From Bifidobacterium hapali (GTDB lineage Bacteria > Actinomycetota > Actinomycetes > Actinomycetales > Bifidobacteriaceae), in assembly GCF_002259755.1 (NCBI RefSeq), contig NZ_MWWY01000031.1:1-53710 (forward strand): a DNA stretch of 53,710 nucleotides. The letters run 5' to 3'. A program made the translations under genes and the position numbers. The notes under the pieces are model-generated. The model ran no database searches. It was not told where the DNA came from and saw nothing but the letters and a program-made list of their open reading frames with translations. How positions within the stretch are numbered: position 1 is the stretch's first letter; each line of letters opens with the position of its first letter. Of the stretch, positions 1 through 9,039 are shown piece after piece.

Positions 1-1
1 T

Positions 2-658
2 GCGGGTGAGGATTGCTTCTGGTATTCATACATTTACAGTAACCCAGTACGCTTGACCGGTCCAGACGGCTCCCCGTATGTGACAATCAAGAAGGATAAG
101 AACGGTAAGTATTATTACGATGCGTTCATCCCAGCCAACTATTCAGGCTCTCATAAGATCGCATTGCAGGATGAAAAGGGCAATATTCAAGGCTGGACTG
201 ACGTAACCGTCGGAGAGCAAACCCCAACACCAACCCCGACACCTGCTGACAAGACTGCGTTGAACAAGGCGATTACTGCCGCGAGCAAGCTCGTGAAAAC
301 GGATTACACGCAAGCATCATGGGCACCGTTCGCGAAGGCACTTGAAGCAGCGAAGACGGTCGCCGGTAAGGCTGACGTCAAGCAGGCTGAGGTCGATGCC
401 GCAGCTAAGGCGCTTGTGAACGCTCAGGCTGCGTTGAAGAAGGCTGAGAAGACGCCAAGCAAGGATGAGTCGGGTAATAAGGCTGATACTGATACGACGA
501 AGCCTGACACGGATAAGAAGCCGGAGCAGAAGCCTGCGAAGACTGATACGAAGAAGCAGACACTACCTAAGGGTGGTGCCAGCATCATCGCAGTCATCGC
601 AGTAATGGCTGCACTCGCCGCTACTGGCATAGTAGTCATGCACCGTCGCCGCGCGTAA
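2..658 (+). CDS. C-terminal part of a wall-anchored surface protein (5' truncated by window edge)
   Basis: The frame is open to the left edge, so the TTG at 53 is not a real start and only the last ~218 residues are present. A short extracellular segment is followed by a TPTPTPTP linker, an Ala/Lys-rich helical block resembling a FIVAR module (around bases 240-455), and a Lys/Thr/Asp-rich wall-spanning stretch. The protein ends in LPKGGA, one hydrophobic membrane segment and the basic tail HRRRA. That is the architecture of a sortase substrate, but the canonical LPxTG threonine is replaced by glycine. FIVAR modules are common in bifidobacterial extracellular glycosidases, so the missing N-terminus may carry an enzyme; that is inference. 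A strong hairpin follows the stop. Confidence 0.8.
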   Translation, partial: AGEDCFWYSYIYSNPVRLTGPDGSPYVTIKKDKNGKYYYDAFIPANYSGSHKIALQDEKGNIQGWTDVTVGEQTPTPTPTPADKTALNKAITAASKLVKTDYTQASWAPFAKALEAAKTVAGKADVKQAEVDAAAKALVNAQAALKKAEKTPSKDESGNKADTDTTKPDTDKKPEQKPAKTDTKKQTLPKGGASIIAVIAVMAALAATGIVVMHRRRA

Positions 659-685
659 TACACGCGTTAAGCGCATAACCCTCTC

Positions 686-720
686 AAGGGGTGGATATCG
701 TAGCGATATCCACCCCTTTC
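686..720 (+). terminator. Strong hairpin terminator after the surface-protein gene
   Basis: A perfect 15-bp stem (686-700 with 704-718) has a 3-nt loop TAG and is followed by a short pyrimidine stretch. It lies 28 bp after the stop at 658. The region up to 938 shows no gene. Confidence 0.75.
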
Positions 721-938
721 CCATATGTAATCGCAGCACCCTTGCTAGGACACACCGTTCAACGAACAGCAACACTGTTTGTAGATACGCCGACAGGCGA
801 GCCAACAAACTACGCGCGTAGCACGCCCATAATTGCAAGACAAACTGTCAGCATTAGCCGACAGCGATACCCTTGGAACGTTCCGATGGTGTAACTACCC
901 CGCAATCGTCTTCAACGAGGCGACTACAGGTGTTGGAA

Positions 939-1109
939 GACCCTAACTGAGCAGTACAACGACACTATCATTGACTTACGGTCGTCTACGGGGCTTTGGG
1001 AGGCCGTAACTCAGTATTAGGTTGGTGATAGTGCTCAGTTACGGTCGTTGTTGAGGGTGCAGGAGGCCGTAACTCAGCAGAAGACAGGCGATAGTGCTCA
1101 ATTATGGCC
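939..1109. repeat. Array of three inverted-repeat units, 63-bp period (family GGCCGTAACTCA)
   Basis: Left arms start at 939, 1002 and 1065; right arms start at 972, 1035 and 1098. Each unit is therefore 45 bp, each spacer 18 bp, and the period exactly 63 bp. The core left arm is GGCCGTAACTCA and the right arm resembles TGAGTTACGGCC. The first unit and the last right arm are degenerate, while spacing is kept. The same family and spacing recur at 26369-26569. The array lies just upstream of the promoter of the VWA gene. Confidence 0.9.
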
Positions 1110-1149
1110 GTCTGAGTGCATCGGTTTGTAGCGCTGGATAACTACAACG

Positions 1150-1177
1150 TTGCTGGTGGTGATGATTAACCTATAAT
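1150..1177 (+). promoter_or_regulatory. Sigma70-like promoter of the VWA/TelA cluster
   Basis: TTGCTG at 1150-1155 and TATAAT at 1172-1177 are separated by 16 bp. Transcription would begin near 1184. This excludes the TTG at 1183 as a translation start and favours the ATG at 1237. Confidence 0.65.
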
Positions 1178-1236
1178 TCACCTTGAGTTTAGGTGTTGTC
1201 GGTGGCGGGGATGGGCGCATCGTCGACAATGGTGTT

Positions 1237-3090
1237 ATGAGTGGATTAGCCAACGATTCGCGCAACAACGTAGTGTGTGAAACATTGCGTGAAACAAGTC
1301 AAGAGATAACGTCAGATCGGTTCGGGGAAGCCGATCGTAAGCCTCATCATGCGCGCGGATGGTGGCATCGCCTCACTGCAAAACGGCCATCGATCCTCCC
1401 ATCAACCCGCAAAGTCTCTCGCCACATATCGGCCATTCGCCGCGCGGTCACCGCAACCGTAGCAGTAGTCGCATCTGTCGGCATGCTCGCTGCATGCTCA
1501 ACGTCCAACCCATTCAGCGGCAACGCCAGCTCCGATAAAACGCAAGCATTCACCCCAGCTAAAGGCAAAGCCGAAGCAACGCTGAACATCGCATCCGGCT
1601 CTGAGAACAAAGAAGTCGCTGACGCAATCCAACAAGCTGTTGACGATTCCGGCGTAGCTGTCACCATGCACTACATGGGTTCGCTTGACATCATGAGCGC
1701 ACTGCAAAACGGTGGCGACACGTACGATGCAGTCTGGCCAGCATCTTCCATGTGGATCTCAATGGGCGACACTAAGCACATCGTCAAGGATGCGACCAGC
1801 ACATCTACCACGCCAATCGTGTTCGGCATCGCCAAGTCGAAAGCCGAACAGCTCGGCTGGGCAGACGCAAACGGCACTACCAAACCGGTTAAGACCGCCG
1901 ACATTATCAAAGCCGTTTCCTCCGGCGACCTCAAGTTCTCGATGACTTCGGCCACGCAATCCAACTCGGGCGCGTCCGCATACCTCGCGTTTATGACCGC
2001 GCTCACCGGTCGTGATGAACCGCTTAACACCAGTGATCTGACCAATACGCAGCTCACCGATCAAGTCGCCACACTGCTTAAGGGCGTCGACCGCTCATCC
2101 GGTTCATCTGACTGGCTCAAAGACATGGTTGTCGCCAATCCTGACCGTTTCGACTCAATGGTCAACTACGAATCACTCGTCATTCAGGCTGATAAGCAGC
2201 TCACACAAAACGGTCACGATCCGCTTGTCGCCGTCTATCCAGCCGACGGTATCGCCGTATCTGATTCACCACTCGGCTATGTCGACCGCGGTCAAAACTT
2301 GAACGACGCGTTCTCAAAGTTCCAGAAAGCCTTAAGTTCCAAGGATTCCAAGCTGCTTTTCGAGCGCGCTGGTCGACGTACTGGACTCGGTGGCACGCTC
2401 GCATTCGCCGACGATAGCGAAGTCAAGCAGTCGTTCCGCTCCGAATGGGGCATCACCACGAGTGCTGAAGCGCTTAAGACCATCGCGCTACCGTCCGCCG
2501 ACGTTATCAATCAGGCGCTCACCGTCTACCAGACGAAACTACGCAAGCCGAGCTACACAATCTGGGTTGTTGACTACTCGGGTTCGATGAGCGGCGACGG
2601 TAAGGAGGGCGTGGTCAACGGACTGACCGCCGCGCTCGACCCGACGCAAGCTAAACAGTCACATATCGAACCGTCAGACAGCGACGTCAATATTCTCATC
2701 CCGTTCTCATCCGCTGCGGAAGATGCGACACGCGTCGAAGGCACAAGTACCAGCCAACTGCTGGCTCGCGCGCGCAGTACTGACGCATCCGGCGGCACGA
2801 ATATTTACGATGGTTTGACTGCCGCGCTCGGCTTACTGCCGAACGATTTAAGTAACTACACGACTGCGATCGTGCTCATGACTGACGGTCAGTCTGAGAC
2901 TCGCGATAAGAACTACTTTACCGGTGAATATCAGTCGCGCGGGCAGGATGTACCGATTTTCTCGATTATGTTCGGCGACGCGGACCCAGATCAGCTGAAC
3001 GAACTCGCCAAGTTAAGTAACGCGAAGGTATTCGATGGTCGTAGCGGCGATCTGGCGGCCGTATTCCGGCAAGTTAAGGGATTCAACTGA
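1237..3090 (+). CDS. VWA-domain lipoprotein with N-terminal solute-binding-like region
   Basis: This is a 617-residue protein if started at ATG 1237. The ATG is chosen because a promoter overlaps the longer TTG start; its ribosome site is weak. A lipobox LAAC places the lipidated Cys near residue 87, after an unusually long Arg-rich N-terminal extension. Residues ~95-420 resemble a type II periplasmic binding protein. A von Willebrand factor A domain follows, with MIDAS residues DYSGS (446-450), the GGTN segment and the MTDG motif. It is probably a membrane-anchored extracytoplasmic metal-dependent interaction protein. The stop overlaps the next start (TGATG), so it is translationally coupled to the XpaC-like gene and leads a four-gene cluster ending in telA. 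The ligand is unknown. Confidence 0.8.
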   Translation: MSGLANDSRNNVVCETLRETSQEITSDRFGEADRKPHHARGWWHRLTAKRPSILPSTRKVSRHISAIRRAVTATVAVVASVGMLAACSTSNPFSGNASSDKTQAFTPAKGKAEATLNIASGSENKEVADAIQQAVDDSGVAVTMHYMGSLDIMSALQNGGDTYDAVWPASSMWISMGDTKHIVKDATSTSTTPIVFGIAKSKAEQLGWADANGTTKPVKTADIIKAVSSGDLKFSMTSATQSNSGASAYLAFMTALTGRDEPLNTSDLTNTQLTDQVATLLKGVDRSSGSSDWLKDMVVANPDRFDSMVNYESLVIQADKQLTQNGHDPLVAVYPADGIAVSDSPLGYVDRGQNLNDAFSKFQKALSSKDSKLLFERAGRRTGLGGTLAFADDSEVKQSFRSEWGITTSAEALKTIALPSADVINQALTVYQTKLRKPSYTIWVVDYSGSMSGDGKEGVVNGLTAALDPTQAKQSHIEPSDSDVNILIPFSSAAEDATRVEGTSTSQLLARARSTDASGGTNIYDGLTAALGLLPNDLSNYTTAIVLMTDGQSETRDKNYFTGEYQSRGQDVPIFSIMFGDADPDQLNELAKLSNAKVFDGRSGDLAAVFRQVKGFN

Positions 3091-3839
3091 TGATCGGTAT
3101 TATTGCGGGGTTTGTCATCGGTCTGGCTTTGGCAGGACTTGCGTTCTGGCTGGCTGGCGGTGGCGTGCTTGGTCTTGTGCTCGGGCTGGTGTGTGCAGTA
3201 CTCGGATATGTGGCCGGTTCGACGTTGCTGCAACCGGAACGTCGGCTGGGCAAGATTGTCGTCTCTGCGTTACCGAACGGGCAGAAAGCGGCGGCTGCGA
3301 TTGACGATGCGAACGCAATGCTGAACCGCATCAGTATGTTGACTCGACAGGTTCGTGATCCGCAGGTTCGTGCTGAAGCGGATGATTTTATTGCGGCGAC
3401 GCGCGATTTGGCGCGGTATGTGAACACGGATACGAGCGCGTATGCGACCTTGCGCCACTATACGAATGTGTATGGCGAACAGACTGCCAAACTGCTGAAA
3501 TCGTATGTTGACGTGGAACAGTCCGGTGCGCACGATCAGTTGCCGGTTGCCCAGCGAGAAACTGTTGAAGCGCTTCAGGTACTGGAACGGACGGCGGCAG
3601 GGGAATTGTCGCGTGCGGTGTCGGCTAAAACACTCGGTATTGCTGCTGATTCTGAAGCGATTCAGCGGTTGGCGAGTATGGACGGATATTCAGCGCAGGC
3701 GTCGGAGGCAACTGAGACGACTGATGGCGATACGCGAGGTGCGGCGACTGCTGCTAACGCTTCTGAGTTCGGCGCTTCGCCAGTCACGCCGCATACTCAA
3801 GCGCATCCGGGATCGCAGGTTGGGGAGCAAGCATCATGA
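3090..3839 (+). CDS. XpaC-like membrane protein
   Basis: This 249-residue protein begins with two closely spaced hydrophobic segments (about 1-25 and 27-48), rich in Gly/Leu/Val. A helical, charged cytoplasmic domain follows, and a Thr/Ala-rich tail. The layout and the helical region match the XpaC family (annotated as 5-bromo-4-chloroindolyl phosphate hydrolysis protein), which is known to be encoded beside TelA. No catalytic motif is visible and the enzymatic name should not be taken literally. It overlaps the upstream gene by 1 nt and the downstream gene by 4 nt, so all three are likely co-translated. The family assignment rests on the helical pattern and the telA neighbour. Confidence 0.65.
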   Translation: MIGIIAGFVIGLALAGLAFWLAGGGVLGLVLGLVCAVLGYVAGSTLLQPERRLGKIVVSALPNGQKAAAAIDDANAMLNRISMLTRQVRDPQVRAEADDFIAATRDLARYVNTDTSAYATLRHYTNVYGEQTAKLLKSYVDVEQSGAHDQLPVAQRETVEALQVLERTAAGELSRAVSAKTLGIAADSEAIQRLASMDGYSAQASEATETTDGDTRGAATAANASEFGASPVTPHTQAHPGSQVGEQAS

Positions 3840-4915
3840 AACTCACAAAATCGAAACTTATCGGATTAATTGCGCTCATCGCAGTTGTCGCCGTAATCGG
3901 CGGCACGATTGTCTGGCGGCAGGCACAACCTAAACCGGTTGAGATTCAACAAGTCAATGGTTATCTTGGCGGCGAAAAAATCGGATTATTTGACGACGAG
4001 GAATTTGCCAAACTTGCTAGTGACGCAGGACTGAACGTCAACTATCGTAAAGCTGGATCGCTTGCGATGATGGACGCCGACCAAACCGGCATGGATTACC
4101 TCTTCCCATCTTCGCGCGCAGCCGTTGAATACGGTAAAGCAAAAGGTGTGAACACATCGAACGCTGATATTGTGTTTAACTCGCCTATCGTGATTTACAC
4201 GCATAAAGTCGTCGCTGATTCGCTCGTCAGCAGCGGCATTATGAGTAAAGACAATGCGGGTGCTTACCACATGGACATGGCCAAGGCGGTTGATGCAATG
4301 GTCAATAACAAGTCGTGGGCCGACGTCGGTTACGCGGCAGGTTACGGCCAGTTCCGCATCGACTCAACCGATCCAGTCAAATCAAACTCCGGCAACGAAT
4401 ACGCTGCACTCGTCGCAACCGTGCTCAACGGCGGTCAGCCGGCCACGACTGACTCAGTTGCGCGCGACTCAGCCAAAATCAAGGCAATCTTCGCAAAATC
4501 AGGTTGGATGGAAACCAGTTCCGAGGACAGTTTCAACCAGTTCCTCACGCTCGGTGTCGGATCCAAGCCGATGATGATCGGCTACGAATCACAGCTGCTC
4601 GACCTCGCCGTCAATCAACCCGACGCGTTCAAACAGGTGAAAGACGACGTCGTGCTCGTCTACCCAACACCAACCGTGTGGAGCACACATACGCTGATTG
4701 CGCTTGACAGTAAGGGCGAACAGCTGATGAAACTGCTCAAGTCCAACGCAGTGCAAAAACTCGCGTGGGAACGTCATGGATTCCGTGCAGCCAACTACAG
4801 CGGCACTGACTCGATTAAGCGGTTCAACGTTCCGGGCGCGCTCGAACAGGTCAGCGCCGTCACCGAACTGCCCAATAACGACGCCATGCAGGCCATCATC
4901 AAAGCACTGAGCTGA
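3836..4915 (+). CDS. Membrane-anchored solute-binding-like protein
   Basis: This is a 359-residue protein. Residues ~7-27 form one hydrophobic segment followed by WRQAQ, with no lipobox, so it is an uncleaved anchor or signal peptide. The remainder resembles a type II periplasmic binding protein (substrate-binding-like folds with LFPSSRAAVEYG, SNSGNEYAALV and MMIGYESQLLDLA segments). It is related in layout to the binding-protein part of the VWA lipoprotein encoded two genes upstream, suggesting the two arose from a common ancestor or interact. No ABC permease is present nearby, so a sensing or scaffold role is more likely than import; that is inference. ATG 3836 overlaps the XpaC stop by 4 nt. 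Confidence 0.7.
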   Translation: MKLTKSKLIGLIALIAVVAVIGGTIVWRQAQPKPVEIQQVNGYLGGEKIGLFDDEEFAKLASDAGLNVNYRKAGSLAMMDADQTGMDYLFPSSRAAVEYGKAKGVNTSNADIVFNSPIVIYTHKVVADSLVSSGIMSKDNAGAYHMDMAKAVDAMVNNKSWADVGYAAGYGQFRIDSTDPVKSNSGNEYAALVATVLNGGQPATTDSVARDSAKIKAIFAKSGWMETSSEDSFNQFLTLGVGSKPMMIGYESQLLDLAVNQPDAFKQVKDDVVLVYPTPTVWSTHTLIALDSKGEQLMKLLKSNAVQKLAWERHGFRAANYSGTDSIKRFNVPGALEQVSAVTELPNNDAMQAIIKALS

Positions 4916-5003
4916 GCGCGAGCCGGCCGGCCGGTCCAAACTGGGCAGCCTAAGCTCATCACATCGCCATCAATACGCCATTCCAACGAAAGGAAACACA
5001 CCA

Positions 5004-6191
5004 ATGACTAAGCAACTCACTCTCGCCGATCTCGCCGGCGGCAACAACGCTGTCACGTCGCCGAGCCTTACGGGCGCGGACGCAACCGCTGATCCAAACG
5101 CGGGCGCTGTCGTCCCCACCGCCGACCAAGCCAAAGCCGAAGCCGCGCTCAGCCCCGACGAGCAAATCGCGAAATTGCCAGCTGCCGACCAACAGCAGAT
5201 CGCCCAACTCGCCGGCAACATCGATTTGACGCGTGACGGCATCGAATCGTCGTATGGCAAAGACGTGCAGCGCGCCACCTCCACATTCGCCGATGAAATC
5301 CTCTCCGAAACCCGCTCCAAGGACACCGGCGAGGCTGGCGACCTGCTCGCGACCATGCTCACCACCATCGACGAGGCCGAACTCGGCGGATTCCGCAAGA
5401 TTCCGATCATCGGCCAAGTCGCCGTCTCCATCGACAAACTGCGCCGCCGCTACCAAAAGGTCGATGCACAGATCGACGAGATCGTCACCAAACTCGAAAA
5501 GGCGCAGGCCAAACTCGTCGCCGACATCGCCATGTACAACACCATGTACGATCAGAACGCGCAGCAGTATCGCTCGCTTAAACTCACCGTGCTCGCTGGC
5601 AAGAAGGCGCTCGCCGACTTCAACGCGAACCAGCTGCCGGCGCTCGAGGCTGAAGCTGCGAAGAGTGGTGACGCGATGCAGGCACAGGTGCTCAAGGACT
5701 TCAAGTCCAAGCTTGACCGGTTCGCCAAGCGGCTCGACGACCTCGACCGCGTAAGCGTCGTTACGTTGCAAACTGCGCCGCAGATCAAGATCATTCAGAA
5801 CGCCGACCAGACCATTGTTGACAAAATCGACACGACTATTTCCACCACGATCCCGGTGTGGAAGTCGCAGATGGTGATCGCGCTGGGTCTGTCCAACCAG
5901 CGGGCCGCGCTCGACCTGCAGAACAAGGCCGACGACGTGACCAACAAGCTGCTTTCGCGCAACGCCGAGGCGCTGCACAAGGGCGCGGTAGATGCTGAGA
6001 AGGCGAACCAGCGGTCCGTGATCGAGATCGACACGCTTGAGAAGATCAACTCCGAGCTGATCGCCACGCTGCGCGAAACCGTGCAGATTCAAAAGGAAGG
6101 CAAGGCGAACCGCGAGGCTGCGCAGGTGAAGATGCGCCAGATCGAGTCTGATCTTAAGGCTGCGCTCATCGATAACGCTCAGCGGTTGTGA
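5004..6191 (+). CDS. telA: TelA/KlaA-family toxic-anion resistance protein
   Basis: This is a 395-residue protein without signal peptide or membrane segment. After a ~60-residue Ala/Asp-rich N-terminus it is almost entirely alpha-helical. It contains the family's GGFRKIPIIG-like segment followed by basic residues (LRRRYQK), then long coiled-coil helices ending in RQIESDLK. TelA proteins are linked to tellurite and other toxic-anion or cell-envelope stress; the biochemical role is not established. The start is ATG 5004 with GAAAGGA 10 bp upstream. Pairing with an XpaC-like gene is the standard context. The VWA and solute-binding partners here suggest an envelope-stress complex. Confidence 0.85.
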   Translation: MTKQLTLADLAGGNNAVTSPSLTGADATADPNAGAVVPTADQAKAEAALSPDEQIAKLPAADQQQIAQLAGNIDLTRDGIESSYGKDVQRATSTFADEILSETRSKDTGEAGDLLATMLTTIDEAELGGFRKIPIIGQVAVSIDKLRRRYQKVDAQIDEIVTKLEKAQAKLVADIAMYNTMYDQNAQQYRSLKLTVLAGKKALADFNANQLPALEAEAAKSGDAMQAQVLKDFKSKLDRFAKRLDDLDRVSVVTLQTAPQIKIIQNADQTIVDKIDTTISTTIPVWKSQMVIALGLSNQRAALDLQNKADDVTNKLLSRNAEALHKGAVDAEKANQRSVIEIDTLEKINSELIATLRETVQIQKEGKANREAAQVKMRQIESDLKAALIDNAQRL

Positions 6192-6270
6192 GACGCGAGG
6201 CTGACGTGGCGCGCCTGGTGCTTGAGCCCTTGCCCTGCGGCAAGGGCGACCTCGGGGTGTATTCGGTGGC

Positions 6271-6465
6271 TTTCTTCAAACCTTGAGGCAGATTTCGGGG
6301 CTTGTAGGGTTCTTTCTTCAAACTTTGAGGCAGGCTACTTGTGTCATGCCTGCGCATAAAGGCAATTCGGGGGTGCGCAGGAGGTGTGTTGGCTGAGGTG
6401 GTTGCCTCAAAGTTTGGAGAAAGACCTCGTCGGCTCGTGGAATCTGCCTCAAGGTTTGAAGAAAG
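6271..6465. repeat. Nested inverted-repeat element X-X-X'-X', arm copies 42 bp apart
   Basis: Two direct copies of a 21-bp arm (TTTCTTCAAACCTTGAGGCA plus G) begin at 6271 and 6313. Two inverted copies begin at 6402 and 6444. Both pairs are exactly 42 bp apart. The outermost arms pair perfectly, and the inner arms pair with compensated CT/AG in place of CC/GG plus one wobble. The 21-bp spacers between arms have diverged far more than the arms. The element lies between telA and the YccF gene and resembles the element at 43381-43560. Confidence 0.88.
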
Positions 6466-6599
6466 ATGTCATCCATGACGAGCCGGAGCCTCAAAACACG
6501 CTCCGCCTTGGGGTCACAGTGCCAATCGGGGCGCAGGATCAGGGTTGAATCAGTGGTTTCCCTGAGCCTGTCGGCGGAATGATATGCCATGATGGAGTC

Positions 6600-6968
6600 A
6601 TGAGACTGTTGGGCAATATTCTGTGGCTGATTCTTGGCGGGTTGTTCCTTGCATTGGGCTGGGCAGTAGTCGGGCTGATTCTGTGTGTGACAATCATTGG
6701 TATTCCGTTGGGATTGCAGGCTTTTAAGATGGCTGCGCTCACGTTGACACCGTTTGGCCAGACGGTGTCGTACGGCGGCGGGGCTGGCTCGACGCTGGTG
6801 AACATCATCTGGGTGGTGCTTGTTGGCTGGTGGATGGCGATCGGCTACGTGGGCGCCGGGCTGGCGAACTGCATCACCATCATCGGGATCCCGTTCGGCA
6901 TCCAGTCGTTCAAGATGGCCAAACTCGCGCTGTGGCCGTTCGGCGCGGACGTCGTGAGCGTCCGATAG
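6600..6968 (+). CDS. YccF-domain inner-membrane protein
   Basis: This is a 122-residue protein from ATG 6600, chosen because MRLLGNILWL aligns with YccF N-termini; an in-frame ATG lies at 6579. It holds a duplicated YccF unit: the TIIGIPLGLQAFKMAALTL segment and, ~65 residues later, CITIIGIPFGIQSFKMAKLAL, each ending in PFG. Hydrophobic stretches suggest up to four membrane segments. The function of the family is not known. It stands alone between a repeat element and the convergent GH13 gene. Confidence 0.85.
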   Translation: MRLLGNILWLILGGLFLALGWAVVGLILCVTIIGIPLGLQAFKMAALTLTPFGQTVSYGGGAGSTLVNIIWVVLVGWWMAIGYVGAGLANCITIIGIPFGIQSFKMAKLALWPFGADVVSVR

Positions 6969-7274
6969 GTGTGCTGTCGCGTTCGGATCCGTAGTAATCA
7001 TGTGTGGTGGTTGAAGCTGCTTCACTCGCGAGGCAGACAATTAATGGTGGTCAGCATAGACTTTCGCCGAGCGGTCGCCGATGCACCCTGCGCCACTGCG
7101 CTGGATCGGGTGATGAGAGGGCGCCTTGTGCCTTGCTTTCGGCCATGTTGTAAGGCGGGCGCCTGCCGTGGCTTTGGCACGAAATCGGATTCTGACGGAT
7201 TTTCTGTCACACCCCGCCGGAATCCGCGGTTTTGCGGAAGTTGAGACACGGATTGTGGGCATATGCCCGCAGGA
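6969..7274. other. Intergenic region without a recognised gene
   Basis: These ~300 bp lie between the convergent YccF and GH13 genes. The short ORFs on both strands show no family resemblance. No clear terminator with a T-run is visible. Confidence 0.5.
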
Positions 7275-9008
7275 TCACCCGAGCACGGCGAAGGACTGCG
7301 GGGGGAGCGTCACGGTGACGCCGTCGACCGTGGGGTCGCCGAGCGCGAGTCGGGTGGCGGGGGATTGCGCGGCGAACTCGGGCGGGAGCGTGACCGTTTC
7401 GGTCTCGCGGCCGGGGTTCATGGCGACGAGGACGGCGGCGGAAGAGCCGGAAGAGGATCGCCGAGGCGTGCGCAGGTAGGCGAACGCACGGCCGTGCCCG
7501 GGCGCGGCGACCGGCTCGAATCCGGCGTCGGATCGGAGCGCGGCGGATTCGGCGCGGAACGCCAGCAACGCCTTGACCCAGTGGTACAGCGAGTCGGCGC
7601 GGCCGGATTCCGACGCGACGGTGGGTATGCCGGCGGCAGCGTCGGACTGCCCGACGCGGGGCGCGCGATCGTCGTCATCCAATGACTCGACCGGCAGGTA
7701 CAGGTTCTCCGGCAGTCCGTCGGAGAACCCGAGGTTCGGCAATCCGCCATCCCACTGCATCGGCGTGCGGCTGCCGGTGCGCGTGTATCCGCCCTCCTTC
7801 GTGGGCAGGTCGCGGTATCGCATGCCGATCTCGTCGCCGTAGTACACGAACGGGCATCCCGGCATCGTCAGCAGCATGCCGAACGCGATTTTGCGTTCGC
7901 GCTCGGTCAGCCGCGGCGCGAACCGTCGCGTGTCGTGGTTGCAGGAGATCAGGTCGAACCGGCCGCCCGCGCGCTCGCAGTCGTGCAGCTGCGGCAGGTA
8001 CTGATCGAGGAACGGCTTGATCGGCGCGCCGGAGTCCGCGTTGAAGTAGCTCAGATCGCCGTCGTGCACGAACGGGTCGTCGGTGTTGCGCAGCAGCATG
8101 TTGTAGCCGTTCGGCTTGCCGTCCCAGCGCCAGTCGAGGTAGAAGTCCATGTCGAAGCCGGCCTGCATGGACTCGTATGGCCGCCCCCATTCGGAGACGA
8201 ACGCGGCGGCGGGGAATTCTGGGCGGATCTTCGAGAACATGTACCGCCAGGTGCGGATGGTGTACGGCTTGCCCTCGTCGTCGTGCTTGACGAGGCTGTC
8301 GGCCATGTCGACGCGGAAGCCGTCCGCACCGCGTGAGAGCCAGAAGCGCATGACGTCGACCATCGCGTCGCAGGTGGCGAGGGCCTCGGGGCCAAGCGCG
8401 GCGTGCTGCCAGGCGGCGCGCGGGCGGGCGAAACCGTAGTCGAGTGCGGGCTGGCATTTGAAGAAGTTGATGATGTAGGTGCCGTCGCGCGGGGTTTCGC
8501 CGCCGATGAACGGCAGGCCGTCGCTGCCGGCGATCCACGAATCGGTCCAGATGTAGCGGTCGGAGAGGCCGTCGCGGTCGGCGGGGTCGGGCTGGGCGGA
8601 GGCGCGGAACCAGGGGTGCTCCTCGCTGGTGTGGCCGGGGACGAGGTCGAGCAGGACGTGCATGCCGCGTTCGTGGGCGGCGGCGAACAGGGCGATCAGG
8701 TCGTTGTTGGTGCCGTAGCGCGGGGCGACGCGCGTGTAGTCGCGCACGTCGTAGCCGGCGTCCTTGAAGGGGGAGTCGAAGAGGGGGTTGAGCCACAGTG
8801 CGTTGCAGCCGAGATTGCGAACGTAGTCAAGATGATCGATGATGCCTTGGATGTCGCCGATGCCGTCGCCGTCGGAGTCGGCGAACGACTGGGGGTAGAT
8901 CTCGTAGAAGACGGCGGTGGAGAGCCAGCCGCGGTCGTCGGCCGCGTCGCCGGTGCGGGGTGTGCGGTGCGGTGCGGTGGGCTCCGCGGTGTGTCGCGAT
9001 TCGTACAT
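7275..9008 (-). CDS. GH13 alpha-glucosidase-type glycosidase
   Basis: This is a 577-residue cytoplasmic protein with the GH13 (beta/alpha)8 fold. The N-terminal motif VFYEIYPQSFADSDGDGIGD is typical of oligo-1,6-glucosidase/alpha-glucosidase subfamilies. The catalytic nucleophile is Asp234 (GFRVDMAD), the acid/base Glu273 (FVSEWG) and the third carboxylate Asp359 (CNHDTRR). There is no signal peptide, so it would act on imported malto- or isomalto-oligosaccharides. It is divergent from malE, and both face a 270-bp region containing several LacI-type palindromes. The start ATG 9008 is preceded by AAGGAAA. Exact linkage specificity cannot be read. GC content is very high. Confidence 0.88.
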   Translation of the reverse strand: MYESRHTAEPTAPHRTPRTGDAADDRGWLSTAVFYEIYPQSFADSDGDGIGDIQGIIDHLDYVRNLGCNALWLNPLFDSPFKDAGYDVRDYTRVAPRYGTNNDLIALFAAAHERGMHVLLDLVPGHTSEEHPWFRASAQPDPADRDGLSDRYIWTDSWIAGSDGLPFIGGETPRDGTYIINFFKCQPALDYGFARPRAAWQHAALGPEALATCDAMVDVMRFWLSRGADGFRVDMADSLVKHDDEGKPYTIRTWRYMFSKIRPEFPAAAFVSEWGRPYESMQAGFDMDFYLDWRWDGKPNGYNMLLRNTDDPFVHDGDLSYFNADSGAPIKPFLDQYLPQLHDCERAGGRFDLISCNHDTRRFAPRLTERERKIAFGMLLTMPGCPFVYYGDEIGMRYRDLPTKEGGYTRTGSRTPMQWDGGLPNLGFSDGLPENLYLPVESLDDDDRAPRVGQSDAAAGIPTVASESGRADSLYHWVKALLAFRAESAALRSDAGFEPVAAPGHGRAFAYLRTPRRSSSGSSAAVLVAMNPGRETETVTLPPEFAAQSPATRLALGDPTVDGVTVTLPPQSFAVLG

Positions 9009-9039
9009 GGTCGTGTTTCCTTAGTGTTCCGTAGGTTTC

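Noticed and set aside
4959..6092. Long minus-strand ORF opposite telA
   Set aside because: Leu/Val/Gly/Asp-rich antisense shadow of a high-GC gene; telA has a recognisable family and a ribosome site.
7041..7262. Short ORFs on both strands between YccF and GH13 genes
   Set aside because: Mutually overlapping, Arg/Pro-rich, with no recognisable domain.
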